Source of the DNA: SVTX01 sp045588675
GTDB taxonomy: Bacteria; Bacillota; Clostridia; Oscillospirales; CAG-272
Reading direction: 5' to 3'
Assembly: GCA_045588675.1 (NCBI GenBank)
Contig: JAZNER010000030.1
Span: 6,404 to 70,403 of the forward strand
DNA length: 64,000 nt
Below the pieces are notes generated by a model. That model was not told where the DNA came from. It did not search any database and worked only from the letters and a program-made list of their open reading frames with translations. A program made the translations under genes and the position numbers. Shown piece by piece: positions 52,301 to 59,087 of the stretch; position 1 is the stretch's first letter; every line of letters begins with the position of its first letter.

Positions 52301-53153
52301 TGACGAGAGTGAAAGACGACTTTCAAAAATTCTTTCAAGCAAGCCAAAAAGCCAAAGCTATGAGGAGCAGCTTTTGTCGTCAATACCCGCCAAAATTGCC
52401 GCGTCAAAGGCGTCAGATGATATGCTTGACAAGAGTGTTTTTATTGCATATCCCGCAAATCAAATCTTTTCAACAGATGAAGACATCGGTGACGATGGCG
52501 GAATTTTGAAAAATGAAAATGCCGAAAACATCAAGAACAGAATTGAGCTTATGCGCTCACAGGCAACCGACTTTGACAGCTTGCTTGAGGTCAACAAAAA
52601 ACCGACTGCGGCAGAAATCGGAACTGCGACTCACCAATTTTTGCAGTTTTGCGATTATAAAAATGTTGAGAAAAACGGCATAGAAAATGAGGTTTCGCGC
52701 TTGCTTAAAAACAAATTCATAACAAAGCGCACCGCCTCGATTATTGACTTAAAGCAGCTTAAAAGCTTCTTTGAAGGTAAAATTTATGCCGAAATCAAGA
52801 CGGCGAAAAATATTCGACGGGAATTTAAATTCGGGCTTTTCCGTTCAGCCTCGGACTTTACATCTGACGAGCAGCTATCAAAGCTTGTCAGTGACAAGAA
52901 AATATTCGTTCAAGGCTCAATTGACTTAATTATTGAAAGTCGTGACGGAAAAATACTGCTCTGTGACTATAAAACAGACAGAATTTCATACGCCGAGCGG
53001 CAAAACCCCGAGCTTTTGCTCTCGAATATGCGAGAAAAGCACGCAAGCCAAATGCAGCAATATAAGTACGCAATTTCACAAATTTTCGGCAAAGCCCCTG
53101 ATAAAATCTATATCTATTCCCTGTCGCTTTGCGACGCGATTGAGCTTGAATGA
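49368..53153 (+). CDS. addA: ATP-dependent helicase/nuclease subunit A
   Basis: The 1261-residue UvrD-like helicase-nuclease has LVSAAAGSGKTFTLTQRI near residue 22-39, IVTFTRAAAADMK, VYIDEYQDVNEIQD, IKQSIYGFRDAEP and the C-terminal nuclease motif LLCDYKTDRI. It supplies the 3'-5' helicase and one nuclease of AddAB. GAAAGGAG precedes ATG 49368. A strong terminator follows. Confidence 0.97.
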   Translation: MELNFTKAQQSAIDTKGKTLLVSAAAGSGKTFTLTQRIIKSIREGDGDLSRMLIVTFTRAAAADMKAKISKALAEALAEQPDNDKLQEQMLKLGGAHISTIDSFFSEPVRQNFEKLNLPASMRLCDEAELSPIQETVMSSVLEMFYEKYCNIQDDSIVSEVTLSNCFTSLVGIISGARDNSKLVPTLIDIYKKLITSPLGVYRLQEHAERAKKSAGLDFFQTDEGKILLNDASSIVFHSIMLLGDSIEKMECDELLSPKYIPCFAKDMEACLVLIKALSRGYDESKQAFESFAPSRIPSIKSDQKTEESESFRELRSEKINKPIKNLAKTHFAHEQAQISIAYEKTAEICKLMCDILCEYERQYSNEKLRRGICEFSDMPKFMLKLLIDEHGNETEYAASLKSRYDEVYIDEYQDVNEIQDRIFSIIGGNHRFMVGDIKQSIYGFRDAEPSIFAGYRKSFTPLEDSTETDESEQGCTIFMSENFRCDQNVIDFTNLVCARVFSAFCESIGYTSEDDLRFAKKLPSPEYTSPTVQINIIEKIKDNESDEPEEDEALAENDDESADGLGANLYDEAVVTANEIARLIREEKRADGKKIRGGDITVLMRSTAPSNTAQLTRALDKLGIKYSLSQGSSIFESSSLKILVDLLTVINNPTIDIPLCRLLSEKAELYSPKFTLEEIVRIRKHTSGAKSLYDAVISYEGEGTDGEIVNKCKEFVSLVEKLRNMSIRLSVDKLLRAIALCEEFSALCESESYTYLYDSACKYSKNATSSLYSFLIYFKKLMEKGCSAEDKANDGDTVTIMTIHHSKGLEFNTCFIYGCGKDFNLSDSKSPIIFSKELGLSLKLPPNDDESGVFEKISQRYSDNPLWKSADVYTKKLQIEEEARVFYVALTRARERLYISATIRKDFESYSSPLYISPDKSYEIINSKSYLKWILLAIGADEGENKSYSINVFQKGKCKLGARIAANDLIEGAIADFDESERRLSKILSSKPKSQSYEEQLLSSIPAKIAASKASDDMLDKSVFIAYPANQIFSTDEDIGDDGGILKNENAENIKNRIELMRSQATDFDSLLEVNKKPTAAEIGTATHQFLQFCDYKNVEKNGIENEVSRLLKNKFITKRTASIIDLKQLKSFFEGKIYAEIKTAKNIRREFKFGLFRSASDFTSDEQLSKLVSDKKIFVQGSIDLIIESRDGKILLCDYKTDRISYAERQNPELLLSNMREKHASQMQQYKYAISQIFGKAPDKIYIYSLSLCDAIELE

Positions 53154-53202
53154 GCTCGGCATTTTGCTCATTTAACAAATCGACAAATTACTAAAAACCC
53201 TT

Positions 53203-53245
53203 AAAAACGAAGGAATTTCCGCAATCGGAGCTTCCTTCGTTTTTT
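53203..53245 (+). terminator. addA terminator
   Basis: AAAAACGAAGGAA (53203-53215) pairs with TTCCTTCGTTTTT (53233-53245), ending in a T-tract. Confidence 0.85.
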
Positions 53246-53304
53246 AAATTAGAAAAATGTCAAAATAGCGCGCCAAATTTTTTGACATTTTTGAAAAAAG
53301 GGGG

Positions 53305-53333
53305 TTGACAAAACAAAAGTTGTGTGATATAAT
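53305..53333 (+). promoter_or_regulatory. tRNA operon promoter
   Basis: TTGACA (53305-53310), 17 nt, TATAAT (53328-53333), both perfect, 31 nt before tRNA-Leu. Confidence 0.88.
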
Positions 53334-53364
53334 AATATGTACGAAAAACGAAGGTACACAAAAA

Positions 53365-53453
53365 GCCGGAGTGGCGGAATTGGCAGACGCCCGGGACTTA
53401 AAATCCCGTGATACGAAAGTATCGTACCGGTTCAAGCCCGGTCTCCGGCACCA
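53365..53453 (+). tRNA. tRNA-Leu (anticodon UAA)
   Basis: Acceptor GCCGGAG pairs with CTCCGGC, followed by discriminator A and encoded CCA (53451-53453). The anticodon stem-loop has GGACT-TAA-AATCC. A long variable arm (GATACGAAAGTATC) and GGTTCAAGCC T-arm give a class II leucine tRNA. Confidence 0.96.
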
Positions 53454-53480
53454 TCGTTTCCGTAATGCCAAATTAAATAT

Positions 53481-53558
<78 letters not shown>

Positions 53559-53563
53559 ACGAA

Positions 53564-53590
53564 AAGGACATCACAAGATGTCCTTTTTTC
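53564..53590 (+). terminator. tRNA operon terminator
   Basis: AAGGACATC-ACAA-GATGTCCTT with a T-run. The outer flanks CCAACGA/TCGTTGG (from 53556) extend the stem into the tRNA CCA end. Confidence 0.8.
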
Positions 53591-53822
53591 GTTGGTTGCA
53601 AGAATGCGTATCTAAACCGAATGACCGACGGAGGAGGTCATGGGTTTTCTTAGCCTTCGCTGCCTGTGGCAGATAAAGAAGGCTGAGAAAAGGACGAGCG
53701 AAAGGAGTATTAAGTCGCGGAGCGACGAAAGACGACTATTCGCGGCGTCGGGCAATGAAAAAACACATCCCCGCAACCAAAAACGAAAGCACTTCGAAAG
53801 AAGTGCTTTTTCGTTTTTGGAA
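53591..53822 (+). repeat. Core of a tRNA-fMet-linked element with second copy of the tRNA 3' end
   Basis: GGAGGTCATGG (53633-53643) resembles the tRNA variable/T-arm junction (GGAGGTCATGAGG in the tRNA). CATCCCCGCAACCAA at 53766-53780 repeats the fMet 3' end of 53545-53559. Between them lie about 120 nt rich in short purine-rich repeats and small stems (GTCGC-GGA-GCGAC at 53714-53726). Right after the second CCA comes a 19-bp hairpin with GAAA loop (about 53778-53820; GAAGTGC arm and T-tract). I see no protein gene. Confidence 0.6.
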
Positions 53823-53823
53823 C

Positions 53824-53992
53824 GATGTGTTCCGCAAGCGGAACGTGATGCGCACTTCGTGCGTGATGACGGCTTCGCCTTGTGATGTGCGCTTCGCGCG
53901 TGAGAAGGAACACATCACATCACTTTGCGCCATCGGCGCAATACATCACTGTGCGTAGCACTACATCACTTGCCCAAAGGGCAAACATCACT
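53824..53992 (+). repeat. Array of seven small hairpins with GTGATG/CATCAC linkers
   Basis: Stem-loops in order: GTTCCG-CAAG-CGGAAC (53829-53844), CGCAC-TTC-GTGCG (53851-53863), GGC-TTC-GCC (53871-53879), GCGC-TTC-GCGC (53889-53899), TTGCGCC-ATC-GGCGCAA (53925-53941), GTGC-GTA-GCAC (53951-53961), TTGCCC-AAA-GGGCAA (53970-53984). Linkers of the first four contain GTGATG or TGATG; linkers of the last three are ACATCAC. An outer 10-bp stem GATGTGTTCC (53824-53833) pairs with GGAACACATC (53907-53916). No coding potential is seen. It looks like one folded RNA or ssDNA structure. Confidence 0.75.
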
Positions 53993-53993
53993 C

Positions 53994-54022
53994 TTTACAA
54001 ACGCTTAAAATTATGGTATAAT
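53994..54022 (+). promoter_or_regulatory. Promoter of the four-helix-bundle gene
   Basis: TTTACA (53994-53999), 17 nt, TATAAT (54017-54022), immediately after the hairpin array. Confidence 0.7.
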
Positions 54023-54045
54023 ATCATTGAAAGTGAGGTGCTACT

Positions 54046-54180
54046 ATGGCAGAATCGAAACTCCGTGAAATGTCCATAGATTTCTCCGTTGATATTGTCA
54101 ATCTTGTTAAATACCTCAAATCCAACCACGAAACAATTATCGCAAACCAAATTAGCAGAAGGGGTACGTCTATCCTATGA
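54046..54180 (+). pseudogene. Truncated four-helix-bundle (S23/IVP-like) gene
   Basis: ATG 54046 has GAGGTG 6 nt upstream. The 44 residues (MAESKLREMSIDFSVDIVNL, then VKYLKSNHETII and ANQISRRGTSIL) match the N-terminal third of the four-helix-bundle family found in 23S rRNA intervening sequences and, as Avd, in diversity-generating retroelements. That family continues after an R-x-G-T-S-I segment for about 70 more residues. Here it stops at TGA 54178. The stop overlaps the start of a lipoprotein gene (ATGA), so the 3' part was replaced. Confidence 0.65.
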
Positions 54181-54653
54181 AAAAGATAACTATTATTACA
54201 TTGATACTTATTTTGTTGTTTTCTCTTGCTTCGTGTACAACAATAAATAAAGATATTGAACTTTCCTGTGATAAAAAAGCAATTCAATCAATTGATATAT
54301 ACAATGTTTGTAAGCAATATTATGAGGGAGATATAACGGCGTTGCGTTTCGAAAACACGCCCATATACACTTTAAATCCCGAACAGTATGATGATTTTTT
54401 AGACGAACTACTTTTACTTGATTTTGAGGAAGAAGTAGTGTTCTTTCCAATACCCACTGACGGAGGATGCGATTACCACGGATATGTAATATCGATCGTA
54501 TATGATAATGGTGGGTATGATATTGTTGCTGAAGAAGCACAGTTCTCTTATTTTGTTGGTAATGATGGAAAAAACAAATATAAATATGAACATGCAGATT
54601 ATTGTGGAGATGTTGTGTGGGCAGATTTTATCAAAAAGTATATCGAGAAATAA
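54177..54653 (+). CDS. Putative lipoprotein (158 aa)
   Basis: The N-terminus MKKITIITLILILLFSLASC is a lipoprotein signal peptide with the lipid-accepting Cys at residue 20. The remaining 138 residues are acidic (LDEYY-like and GGCDYHGY segments) and secreted; no family is recognised. Its ATG overlaps the stop of the truncated four-helix-bundle gene, and a strong terminator follows. Confidence 0.75.
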   Translation: MKKITIITLILILLFSLASCTTINKDIELSCDKKAIQSIDIYNVCKQYYEGDITALRFENTPIYTLNPEQYDDFLDELLLLDFEEEVVFFPIPTDGGCDYHGYVISIVYDNGGYDIVAEEAQFSYFVGNDGKNKYKYEHADYCGDVVWADFIKKYIEK

Positions 54654-54683
54654 TGGCATCTGTATTGTCAGGATAAAACAAAA

Positions 54684-54713
54684 AATAAAGACACACGGGC
54701 GTGTGTCTTTATT
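54684..54713 (+). terminator. Terminator of the lipoprotein gene
   Basis: AATAAAGACACAC-GGGC-GTGTGTCTTTATT followed by TTTTT. Confidence 0.85.
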
Positions 54714-54772
54714 TTTTATTTTATAAATACAATTTCAATTATTCGCTTTATGTATAACCGTAAAGGGTGTTT

Positions 54773-55321
54773 TTACAGGCCTAAAATTTGTTTTTTCTTT
54801 GCCTCGAACTCTTCGTCGGTAATTGCTCCCATATCAAGCAATTTTTTAAGCTCGGCAATATCCTCAATCCTTGATGACGGAAGAGCTGTGGAAACAGGAG
54901 TTTCAAAATCCTCATCCTTCATACAAAGAATTAAAATTCCAGCTATAAGATTGCCAAAAAGCAAAATTATAATCTTGAACGCGGTAGAAATATCGCTTGC
55001 ACACTTAGCACTTGAAAGCTTTTTCAATCCTATTGAGGAAACAGTTAATTGCACACCTCCAACAATTAAGTAAAATCCGAAAACAAGCGAAAAAACAATT
55101 ATCATAAGCGTTCCCGCAGCTTGTGCCGCCTGATCATCCATTTCATTTGGATCTTGGATTTCACCGTTAATAACAATCTCTTCCTCAAACTCGATATTTT
55201 CAAGGTTAGTCATAACAATACCACTGCCAATACCACTAATCAGTCCCCCAATACCCGTCAACACAATAAACGACGCCGTAACAATCGAAATTATCAAAAA
55301 TACCTTTGCTGCTGTCTTCAT
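54773..55321 (-). CDS. Membrane protein with C-terminal SHOCT domain
   Basis: The 182-residue protein has a hydrophobic N-terminal helix, an acidic loop (IEFEEEIVINGEI), two or three further helices and a C-terminal SHOCT segment (LKKLLDMGAITDEEFEAKKK). SHOCT tails mediate oligomerisation. ATG 55321 has AAGGAA 6-7 nt upstream. Function unknown. Confidence 0.8.
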   Translation of the reverse strand: MKTAAKVFLIISIVTASFIVLTGIGGLISGIGSGIVMTNLENIEFEEEIVINGEIQDPNEMDDQAAQAAGTLMIIVFSLVFGFYLIVGGVQLTVSSIGLKKLSSAKCASDISTAFKIIILLFGNLIAGILILCMKDEDFETPVSTALPSSRIEDIAELKKLLDMGAITDEEFEAKKKQILGL

Positions 55322-55436
55322 AATTCTTCCTTTCTTACTAAAACCGTGAATTAATTTTAACTGACATTTCACTTTAGTTAATTATAACACAGCAGAAATA
55401 ATATGTCAAGCAAAAATTATAATCGCTAACATACGC

Positions 55437-55541
55437 TTAATTTCTATTATCATTGCATATTTCCGCTTGGACAAAAAGAAAAAAACTTGATTTAAGTAAA
55501 TTTTATAAACAATTAAGGACACTGCCGGTGCCCTTTTTTGT
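55437..55541. repeat. 89-bp direct repeat, left copy, plus terminator-like tail
   Basis: 55437-55525 matches 58816-58904 at all but one base (TATTAT versus TATCAT). Each copy ends in a hairpin with T-tract, here GG-CAC-type arms (55518-55540). This copy lies in the 331-nt gap between the SHOCT protein and the aminotransferase gene, which otherwise holds no gene that I can support. Confidence 0.9.
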
Positions 55542-55704
55542 TTTGTTGCCTAGGAATATACAAACCCTATAACAGTCACAGAAATTCTACAAAATAAAAA
55601 GGAATGAGCTCGGAATTGTTCCGAACTCATTCGCAATCAACCTGATATTTATTTTTGTCTAAACTTTGAGCTTGACATCATTGATGCGACAGCCCTTTTT
55701 ATGT

Positions 55705-56982
55705 TTATAGACTTGCAAGCTCTTGTGTAACCTTTAAGAACTTATCAATGTCAGCAAGCGAGTTACAGTGGAGAGGTGATACTCTTACAGCGCCGTCCAT
55801 ATCAAAAGATTCAAGCATACGCTTTGAGTAAATGCTACTTGAAAGACGGTCGTAAACAATTACGCCACGTTTTTCATATTCGCGAACAGCCTGAGTATAT
55901 CCAAGATTATCAAATCCCATAGCAAGAATTAAATCTCTTGTTGTCAAATCCTCGTAATCCAAGAATACCTTTACATTCTTAATATGTCTTAATCCGGGAA
56001 TTTCAGGAGTTCCTTCAAGCATTCTGTGAAGAAGGGCTCTTTCCTGGAGCTTAATTCTTGTCATACCCTCTACAAATAGTTCTCTTCTGTCTGTAGACTT
56101 GATGTACTTTCCACCTAACCAGCACACATAATCAACAATTGTTGTAATTGCAGCATACTGTGCAGGAGCAGGACTTCCAAGCTCCCATACATGAGCTGCA
56201 TTTCCTGCAAGCTTGTGGTGAGGAAGCGCTGCAACTCTTTCGGAAACCCAACCAATACCTGAGCCGCGGTATCCGAAGAATTTATACGGAGCAAAGTTAA
56301 TAGCGTCCACGGGGGTCTCTTCAAGGTCAATTACACCGTGAGGAGCATGCTGTACAGCGTCGACAACTATGTATAAGTCAGGCTTCTTTGCTCTTGCCTG
56401 ACGGATAATCTCTTTCATGTTATAGATAGCACCGGTAATATTAGAAGCATACATAACACTGAGAAGAACTGTGTTTTCGTCAATGAGTGAGGCAACTGTT
56501 TCAGGGTCCACACCGCCTGTAACCTTATTGCTCTGTGCAACTCTCAACTCGCGACCTGTTTTTTCTGCATAATATGAAGCAGCGTCAAATGCAGACGGAT
56601 GCTCAAGCACTGATGTAACAATGTTTGTGCCTTCTGTATTTTCTGCAATTGCTCCAACCATCTGGAACATAACCTGCGAAGCTGTTAAAGATGTGAGAAT
56701 ACTACCTGACTTAGGTGCATTCAAGATTGTACGAATGTCCTCTTCACCCTTTTTCTGTACATCCTGAAGGTAAAGTGCCATTTTATGAATTCTTTCAGGA
56801 CAGTCGGGAATTGCATCTAATTCTGTGAAAACCTCTTCCACCTTTTTAAGTCTGAAAGAGCCTCCTGCATTGTCAAAAAAGAGTCGCTCTCCTATAAACT
56901 TATCTTCGTTTAAATACAGGAATTTGTCCTGCACTTCTTTCATAATTTCTTCGCTAAATGCTAAACCGTTAGGATATTTCAT
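55705..56982 (-). CDS. Class V aminotransferase (cysteine desulfurase-like)
   Basis: The 425-residue PLP enzyme has FDNAGGSFRL, a PLP/pyrimidine-stacking His in TSVLEHPSAFDA, VVDAVQHAPHG (PLP-binding Asp) and the Schiff-base Lys in FAPYKFFGYRGSG. It resembles cysteine desulfurase/selenocysteine lyase-like and isopenicillin-epimerase-like proteins, but the C-terminal catalytic Cys loop is not evident, so sulfur transfer is not implied. ATG 56982 has AGAGGAG 8 nt upstream. It is the last gene of the repeat-flanked cassette. Confidence 0.83.
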   Translation of the reverse strand: MKYPNGLAFSEEIMKEVQDKFLYLNEDKFIGERLFFDNAGGSFRLKKVEEVFTELDAIPDCPERIHKMALYLQDVQKKGEEDIRTILNAPKSGSILTSLTASQVMFQMVGAIAENTEGTNIVTSVLEHPSAFDAASYYAEKTGRELRVAQSNKVTGGVDPETVASLIDENTVLLSVMYASNITGAIYNMKEIIRQARAKKPDLYIVVDAVQHAPHGVIDLEETPVDAINFAPYKFFGYRGSGIGWVSERVAALPHHKLAGNAAHVWELGSPAPAQYAAITTIVDYVCWLGGKYIKSTDRRELFVEGMTRIKLQERALLHRMLEGTPEIPGLRHIKNVKVFLDYEDLTTRDLILAMGFDNLGYTQAVREYEKRGVIVYDRLSSSIYSKRMLESFDMDGAVRVSPLHCNSLADIDKFLKVTQELASL

Positions 56983-56996
56983 TTTTGTTTCTCCTC

Positions 56997-57956
56997 TTAA
57001 ATATTTAAATTTCCTTCTTGTAAAATACATTCATTGTCAATAAAAACAGTTGGCGCACGGAACACCATATCAATGTGATACCGACTGTGTACTGTTCCTC
57101 CAAAACCTACATTATCACCGCAGGCAAGATGGATTGTCCCGCCACATCCTTCATCCTCGAGCATTCGGCCGCTTAAGTTGCACATTGGATTTAAACCAAA
57201 ACCAATCTCTCCGATGTAGTATACATTTGGGTCATTAAAGCTTTCAAGCAGCTCTGCAAATATTTCAGCCTGCTTTCCGCCTTCGATGCTTATAATTTTA
57301 CTGTCCTTGATTGTAAGCTTTATATCGTCTGTAATAAGACCAAGTAACGGATGAGGTATGCTGCCGTCTATATACACAACACCGTTTCCTGTACCTTCTA
57401 CTGCGCAGGTAGCACATTCAATGTCGGGTGGAGATGAAGAAATACCGGGAGTAAGACTGCGTCCGAATTGCGGAAATGGGCTGCGTCCGTTTATCGAACA
57501 GGTAAAGTCAGTTCCTTTTTCTGTTGTAATCCTGCAGATATTTTTATCCCGCAGCTTGTCTGCAACCCTTGCGCATATTTTCCCTACACTTTCAAAGTCA
57601 CAGAAAAGAGCTCCTTTTTCCATCATTTCTGTTGAGTAGTCAACCATATTTACAAAGCGTGCTCCGTTTGCAACGGCATCCTTCCTTGCTTGAGAATGGA
57701 AAAGGGAAAACTTTGTGCATCCAAAAATAACATCCGCAGAAAGCATTGCCGCAGCAATACAATCCGGTGGTTGCTCGCCATGCATCTTTCTTTCACTCAT
57801 CATAACCATGGAACGGTTGGGATAACTTTCAAGAGCATCCCACATAATCCTTGCCACATCATAGCTTGACGGATCCGTTACAACCAAAATCTTTTCATCC
57901 TTTTTGCAATTTGAACAGGTTGTAAGGAGTATCTCTGCTGCTGATATGTTTTTCAT
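56997..57956 (-). CDS. M29-type aminopeptidase-like protein
   Basis: The 319-residue protein ends with EIGFGLNP, EDEGCGGTIHLACGDN and HSRYHIDMVF. This arrangement of Glu, His, His and Asp ligands belongs to the M29 aminopeptidase/NicX-like fold. It could be a peptidase or a ring-cleaving dioxygenase relative. It lies 14 nt upstream of the aminotransferase and divergent from the GntR gene, suggesting joint control in an amino-acid-derivative catabolic unit. Confidence 0.75.
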   Translation of the reverse strand: MKNISAAEILLTTCSNCKKDEKILVVTDPSSYDVARIMWDALESYPNRSMVMMSERKMHGEQPPDCIAAAMLSADVIFGCTKFSLFHSQARKDAVANGARFVNMVDYSTEMMEKGALFCDFESVGKICARVADKLRDKNICRITTEKGTDFTCSINGRSPFPQFGRSLTPGISSSPPDIECATCAVEGTGNGVVYIDGSIPHPLLGLITDDIKLTIKDSKIISIEGGKQAEIFAELLESFNDPNVYYIGEIGFGLNPMCNLSGRMLEDEGCGGTIHLACGDNVGFGGTVHSRYHIDMVFRAPTVFIDNECILQEGNLNI

Positions 57957-57978
57957 TAATTCTCACATCCTTTGCATT

Positions 57979-58081
57979 AAAATGCAACTTGCATACAAGT
58001 TGCATTTTGTATTATATCACATTAAAAAACTTTTGTCAAGGAAAATTTTTACTTGCATACAAGAAAAATTTATGATATAAT
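57979..58081. promoter_or_regulatory. Divergent promoters with two GntR-type operators
   Basis: CTTGCATACAAG occurs at 57988-57999 and 58052-58063. The first lies inside a longer dyad (AAAATGCAACTTG / CAAGTTGCATTTT, 57979-58008). Leftward promoter: TTGACA (58039-58034), 17 nt, TATAAT (58016-58011), with the first operator downstream of the -10. Rightward promoter: TTGCAT (58053-58058), 17 nt, TATAAT (58076-58081), with the second operator covering the -35. Confidence 0.8.
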
Positions 58082-58123
58082 CAATATTGAGATAATGTAC
58101 TTTAAGATTTATGAGGAGAATTT

Positions 58124-58771
58124 ATGAAACAGGACAAATACGACAGCCTTAGCACCAAGGCCTATGATAAAATAAAGCGAATGATCTTAAGCGGTGAATT
58201 AAAGCAAGGACAGGCTATAAGTATAAATTCTATGGCAACGACTTTAGGTATAAGCCGTACGCCTGTAACTAACGCATGTCAAAGACTTGAATTCGAAAAG
58301 CTTCTGACTGTTTTGCCAAAGCAAGGTGTACTTATAAATACAATCTCACTGGAAACGGCATGTAGTATATATGAGCTTCGTGCAGCGATTGAGTCATATA
58401 ACGCAAAGCGTGTTTTGGATAAGCTTACAGAAAAAGACATTGAGATTTTAGAAGAATCTTTGAAAAAACAAAGAAAGCATCATAAAGAGTCCAACAGCCT
58501 TTTGTTTATGGACGAGGATATTTTCTTTCACAGATATATTCTTGAAAAAAGTGTCAATTATGAGCTACTGGCTGTTATAAATCAGCTTTACGACAGAGCC
58601 TATATTCTTGGTGCAAAAAACAGTAATTCAACACGAATGGAGCAATCGATAATTGAGCATGAAAAAATTTTAAGTGCCATAAGAAATAAAAACAAACAGG
58701 CATTTGCTGATGCGATAGAAGAAAATATTATTAACGGTTTCAGAAGCCTCGCAGACAGATTTTTGGGATAA
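58124..58771 (+). CDS. GntR-family regulator with FCD domain
   Basis: The 215-residue protein has an N-terminal winged helix (KAYDKIKRMILSGELKQGQ, LGISRTPVTNACQRLE) and an all-helical FCD ligand-binding domain (YELRAAIES, FHRYILEKS, EHEKILSAI). It should bind the two CTTGCATACAAG sites and control both itself and the divergent M29/aminotransferase genes. AGGAG lies 7 nt before the start. Confidence 0.93.
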   Translation: MKQDKYDSLSTKAYDKIKRMILSGELKQGQAISINSMATTLGISRTPVTNACQRLEFEKLLTVLPKQGVLINTISLETACSIYELRAAIESYNAKRVLDKLTEKDIEILEESLKKQRKHHKESNSLLFMDEDIFFHRYILEKSVNYELLAVINQLYDRAYILGAKNSNSTRMEQSIIEHEKILSAIRNKNKQAFADAIEENIINGFRSLADRFLG

Positions 58772-58815
58772 TATATCAAAACCACACTTATGATAGCTTG
58801 GTGACACTATGAGAT

Positions 58816-58918
58816 TAATTTCTATCATCATTGCATATTTCCGCTTGGACAAAAAGAAAAAAACTTGATTTAAGTAAATTTTATAAACAATTAAGGACAC
58901 TGCTCGGTGTCCTTTTCT
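58816..58918. repeat. 89-bp direct repeat, right copy, plus terminator
   Basis: 58816-58904 repeats 55437-55525 with one mismatch. The tail GGACAC-TGCTC-GGTGTCC with TTTT (58896-58916) is a good terminator for the GntR gene. The rest of 58919-59087 holds a probable promoter (TATAAT near 58987) and no gene. Confidence 0.9.
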
Positions 58919-59087
58919 GTTTTTAATTCCACCTTGATTTTAAGAAAAACACTTCCTTCCCTATTTACAAATCGCAAAGTATATGTTATAATATGTGTAC
59001 AAAGTCTTGACTGAACAAGGCTTTTCCCTATCATATAATATCCGAGCCTGAGGGCTTGTAAAACCAATTGAATTATAGGGGGATTAA

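Noticed and set aside
53640..53960. Short ORFs (65-81 codons) over the tRNA-linked repeat and hairpin array
   Set aside because: They are open only because the region is made of GC-rich hairpins; none has a ribosome site or protein-like composition.
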